A stretch of 8,784 nucleotides of DNA from an uncultured Bacteroidales bacterium (GTDB taxonomy: Bacteria; Bacteroidota; Bacteroidia; Bacteroidales; P3), in NCBI GenBank assembly GCA_947176875.1, contig CAMWSI010000025.1, positions 1 through 8,784 of the forward strand, read 5' to 3'. Under the pieces are notes generated by a model. It worked only from the letters and a program-made list of their open reading frames with translations, searched no databases and was not told the origin of the DNA. Position 1 is the first letter of the stretch. Each line of letters starts with the position of its first letter. Position numbers and translations under genes: made by a program. Of this stretch, positions 7,804-8,784 are shown in pieces.

Positions 7804-8393
7804 AAGAAAGCCCGATAGTAGGCTTCGGCCTGCGCGAACCAGTCGGGCCCGTACTTGCGAATCAACGGTTCCTTCAAGAAACGGAACACGGGTATGTTTT
7901 TCTTGCGGCCGAGCCGCATGGCGTCCTTGCAGATATCCCAACGGAAATAATTGACCGCGTCGTAATCGGGATAGGACGTGATGCGGATGGGAAACAGATG
8001 ACAGGAAACCGGCTTGCGGAACGGATCCCCGCCGGGCGGAATCGGCAACGCACCGGCCATAAACGCTTTTTCTATCGCACACAGGGCCATGCCGTTGTCA
8101 TCGTAAACCAAATAGGCGCATTCACGGCGGCGTATCAAAGGCGTCACGAAACTGCCGTCCATCGGCAACACCTCGAACAATTCGCCGAGACGTTCCACCG
8201 CTTCCACACCTTCCTCACTCATATAAGGTTTGAAATAAGGATAGTAACGTTCCAGCAGTTCCAGTTCGGCTTCTTCAAGAGGCGCCCCCGCATCCCCCTC
8301 CACACAACAGCACCCTTTGCAACGTCCCAAGTCACAACAGAAACATTCCGTAAATATTTCGTCCGAAACCAATGTATTGTCTATCGCCACCAT
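7794..8393 (-). CDS. DUF3109 family cysteine-rich protein
   Basis: The 199-residue protein matches the DUF3109 family throughout, with the start IDNTLVSDEIFTE, the signature CDLGRCKGCCCVEGDAGAPL (residues 20-39), C92 and C105 around a short loop, SCHLFPI (C131) and DICKD (C155). The family is related to YkgJ-type cysteine clusters proposed to bind zinc or an iron-sulfur centre; the true activity is unknown. The N-terminal cluster is unusually rich: C17, C19, C20, C25, C28, C29 and C30, whereas the family as I know it normally shows four of these (20, 25, 29, 30). There is no signal peptide, so it is probably cytoplasmic. It is read toward the macroglobulin gene, with 19 bp between stops. An intrinsic terminator upstream (8421-8460) isolates it from the dipeptidase gene on the same strand, so it needs its own promoter. 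The 27 bp between that terminator and the ATG show no clear TAnnTTTG box. Confidence 0.9.
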   Translation of the reverse strand: MVAIDNTLVSDEIFTECFCCDLGRCKGCCCVEGDAGAPLEEAELELLERYYPYFKPYMSEEGVEAVERLGELFEVLPMDGSFVTPLIRRRECAYLVYDDNGMALCAIEKAFMAGALPIPPGGDPFRKPVSCHLFPIRITSYPDYDAVNYFRWDICKDAMRLGRKKNIPVFRFLKEPLIRKYGPDWFAQAEAYYRAFLAG

Positions 8394-8420
8394 AATACCT
8401 TATAACTATATGAAACGGCA

Positions 8421-8460
8421 TAAAAAAACGCCTCCACCGGCCCAAAACCGGCAGAGGCGT
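8421..8460 (-). terminator. Strong intrinsic terminator downstream of the dipeptidase gene
   Basis: ACGCCTC (8428-8434) pairs perfectly with GAGGCGT (8454-8460), and CCGG (8437-8440) with CCGG (8448-8451), separated by a two-base internal mismatch; the loop is CCCAAAA. On the minus strand the stem is followed by a run of seven T (8428 to 8422). It lies 15 bp after the stop codon at 8476. The plus-strand side lacks a T-tract, so it acts leftward only. Confidence 0.9.
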
Positions 8461-8475
8461 CCGCGTCCCCAAACA

Positions 8476-8784
8476 TTATTTCACTACCTTGATATTATCG
8501 CCGCAGTCTTCCACTATCTTCTTGTAATACCAGTCGGGATAAGCCGGTTGATCGGGGAATTCGATCCGGTCCGCACCGTATTCGGTCGTCTTGAAACGGC
8601 CGTTCTCATCCACTTTCTTGATATTGCCGTCAATGTATTTAACGAGCAGATACTCGTCCAGACTCTTCCAAGCCTTGAACATCTCGTCGGCCGCCGCCAA
8701 CGAAAACTCCGTAGCCGCCTGCCCCAACTTGGACGCATCTGTTTCGCCGGCATACCTGGCATCCATTTCGGCCACCTTGGCCTT
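8476..8784 (-). CDS. C-terminal part of a probable C69 family dipeptidase (5' end outside window)
   Basis: The frame is open from the right edge to TAA at 8476-8478, giving 102 residues. A GTG at 8775 could be read as a start, but the frame continues upstream with Lys-Ala-Lys to the edge and no stop, so this is taken as the tail of a longer protein. The pattern 'TEFSLAAADEMFKAWKSL' then 'YLLVKYIDGNIK' and 'YPDWYYKKIVEDCGDNIKV' resembles the C-terminus of Bacteroidota C69 (U34) dipeptidases, where an Asn/Glu-rich helix and a W-x-L-x-x-x-L-x-x-K-Y-x-D-G segment are followed by a YPxWW-type motif. These enzymes are N-terminal cysteine hydrolases that cleave dipeptides, usually in the periplasm. 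The catalytic cysteine lies outside the window, so activity cannot be judged. It ends in a strong terminator at 8421-8460. Confidence 0.62.
   Translation of the reverse strand, partial: KAKVAEMDARYAGETDASKLGQAATEFSLAAADEMFKAWKSLDEYLLVKYIDGNIKKVDENGRFKTTEYGADRIEFPDQPAYPDWYYKKIVEDCGDNIKVVK

Noticed and set aside
7818..7833. TTCG-loop hairpin as an intrinsic terminator for the macroglobulin gene
   Set aside because: No T-tract follows on the plus strand and it lies within DUF3109 coding sequence.

Overview
The window looks like a stretch of a Bacteroidota (probably Bacteroidales) chromosome. The evidence is a set of protein families that are typical of that phylum (a DUF3109 cysteine-rich protein, an IPExxxVDY-type small protein, a very large MG2/alpha-2-macroglobulin protein, a jelly-roll 'choice-of-anchor J' surface protein and a C69-like dipeptidase tail), promoter boxes of the Bacteroides TTTG / TAnnTTTG type, and no Shine-Dalgarno sequences before the starts. 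I cannot name a genus.

Layout: (i) 1-1576, minus strand, is the N-terminal 525 codons of a secreted multi-domain surface protein whose 3' end lies outside the window. (ii) 1577-1764 is a divergent intergenic region with interleaved promoter boxes on both strands, a 9-bp direct repeat and a nested inverted-repeat structure that would lie in the 5' leader of the rightward transcript. (iii) 1765-2277 (+) is an IPExxxVDY-like protein, followed after 67 bp by (iv) 2345-7774 (+), a 1809-residue alpha-2-macroglobulin family protein that fills most of the window. (v) 7794-8393 (-) is a DUF3109 protein that converges on the macroglobulin with only 19 bp between the stop codons. (vi) 8421-8460 is a clear intrinsic terminator for (vii) 8476-8784 (-), the C-terminal 102 residues of a probable C69-family dipeptidase that enters from beyond the right edge.

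Functionally, the two large genes encode exported, cell-envelope or surface proteins: a probable adhesin-like protein and a protease-trapping-type macroglobulin. The macroglobulin has the MG1-MG2, bait-position linker, A2M domain and C-terminal domain order of the family, but its thioester motif has decayed to Cys-Arg-Glu-Leu. The small gene ahead of it has no known biochemical role. No mobile element, CRISPR array, tRNA or rRNA was seen. The window is mostly ordinary housekeeping and envelope content. The parts most worth a second look are the structured divergent intergenic region and the thioester-less macroglobulin.
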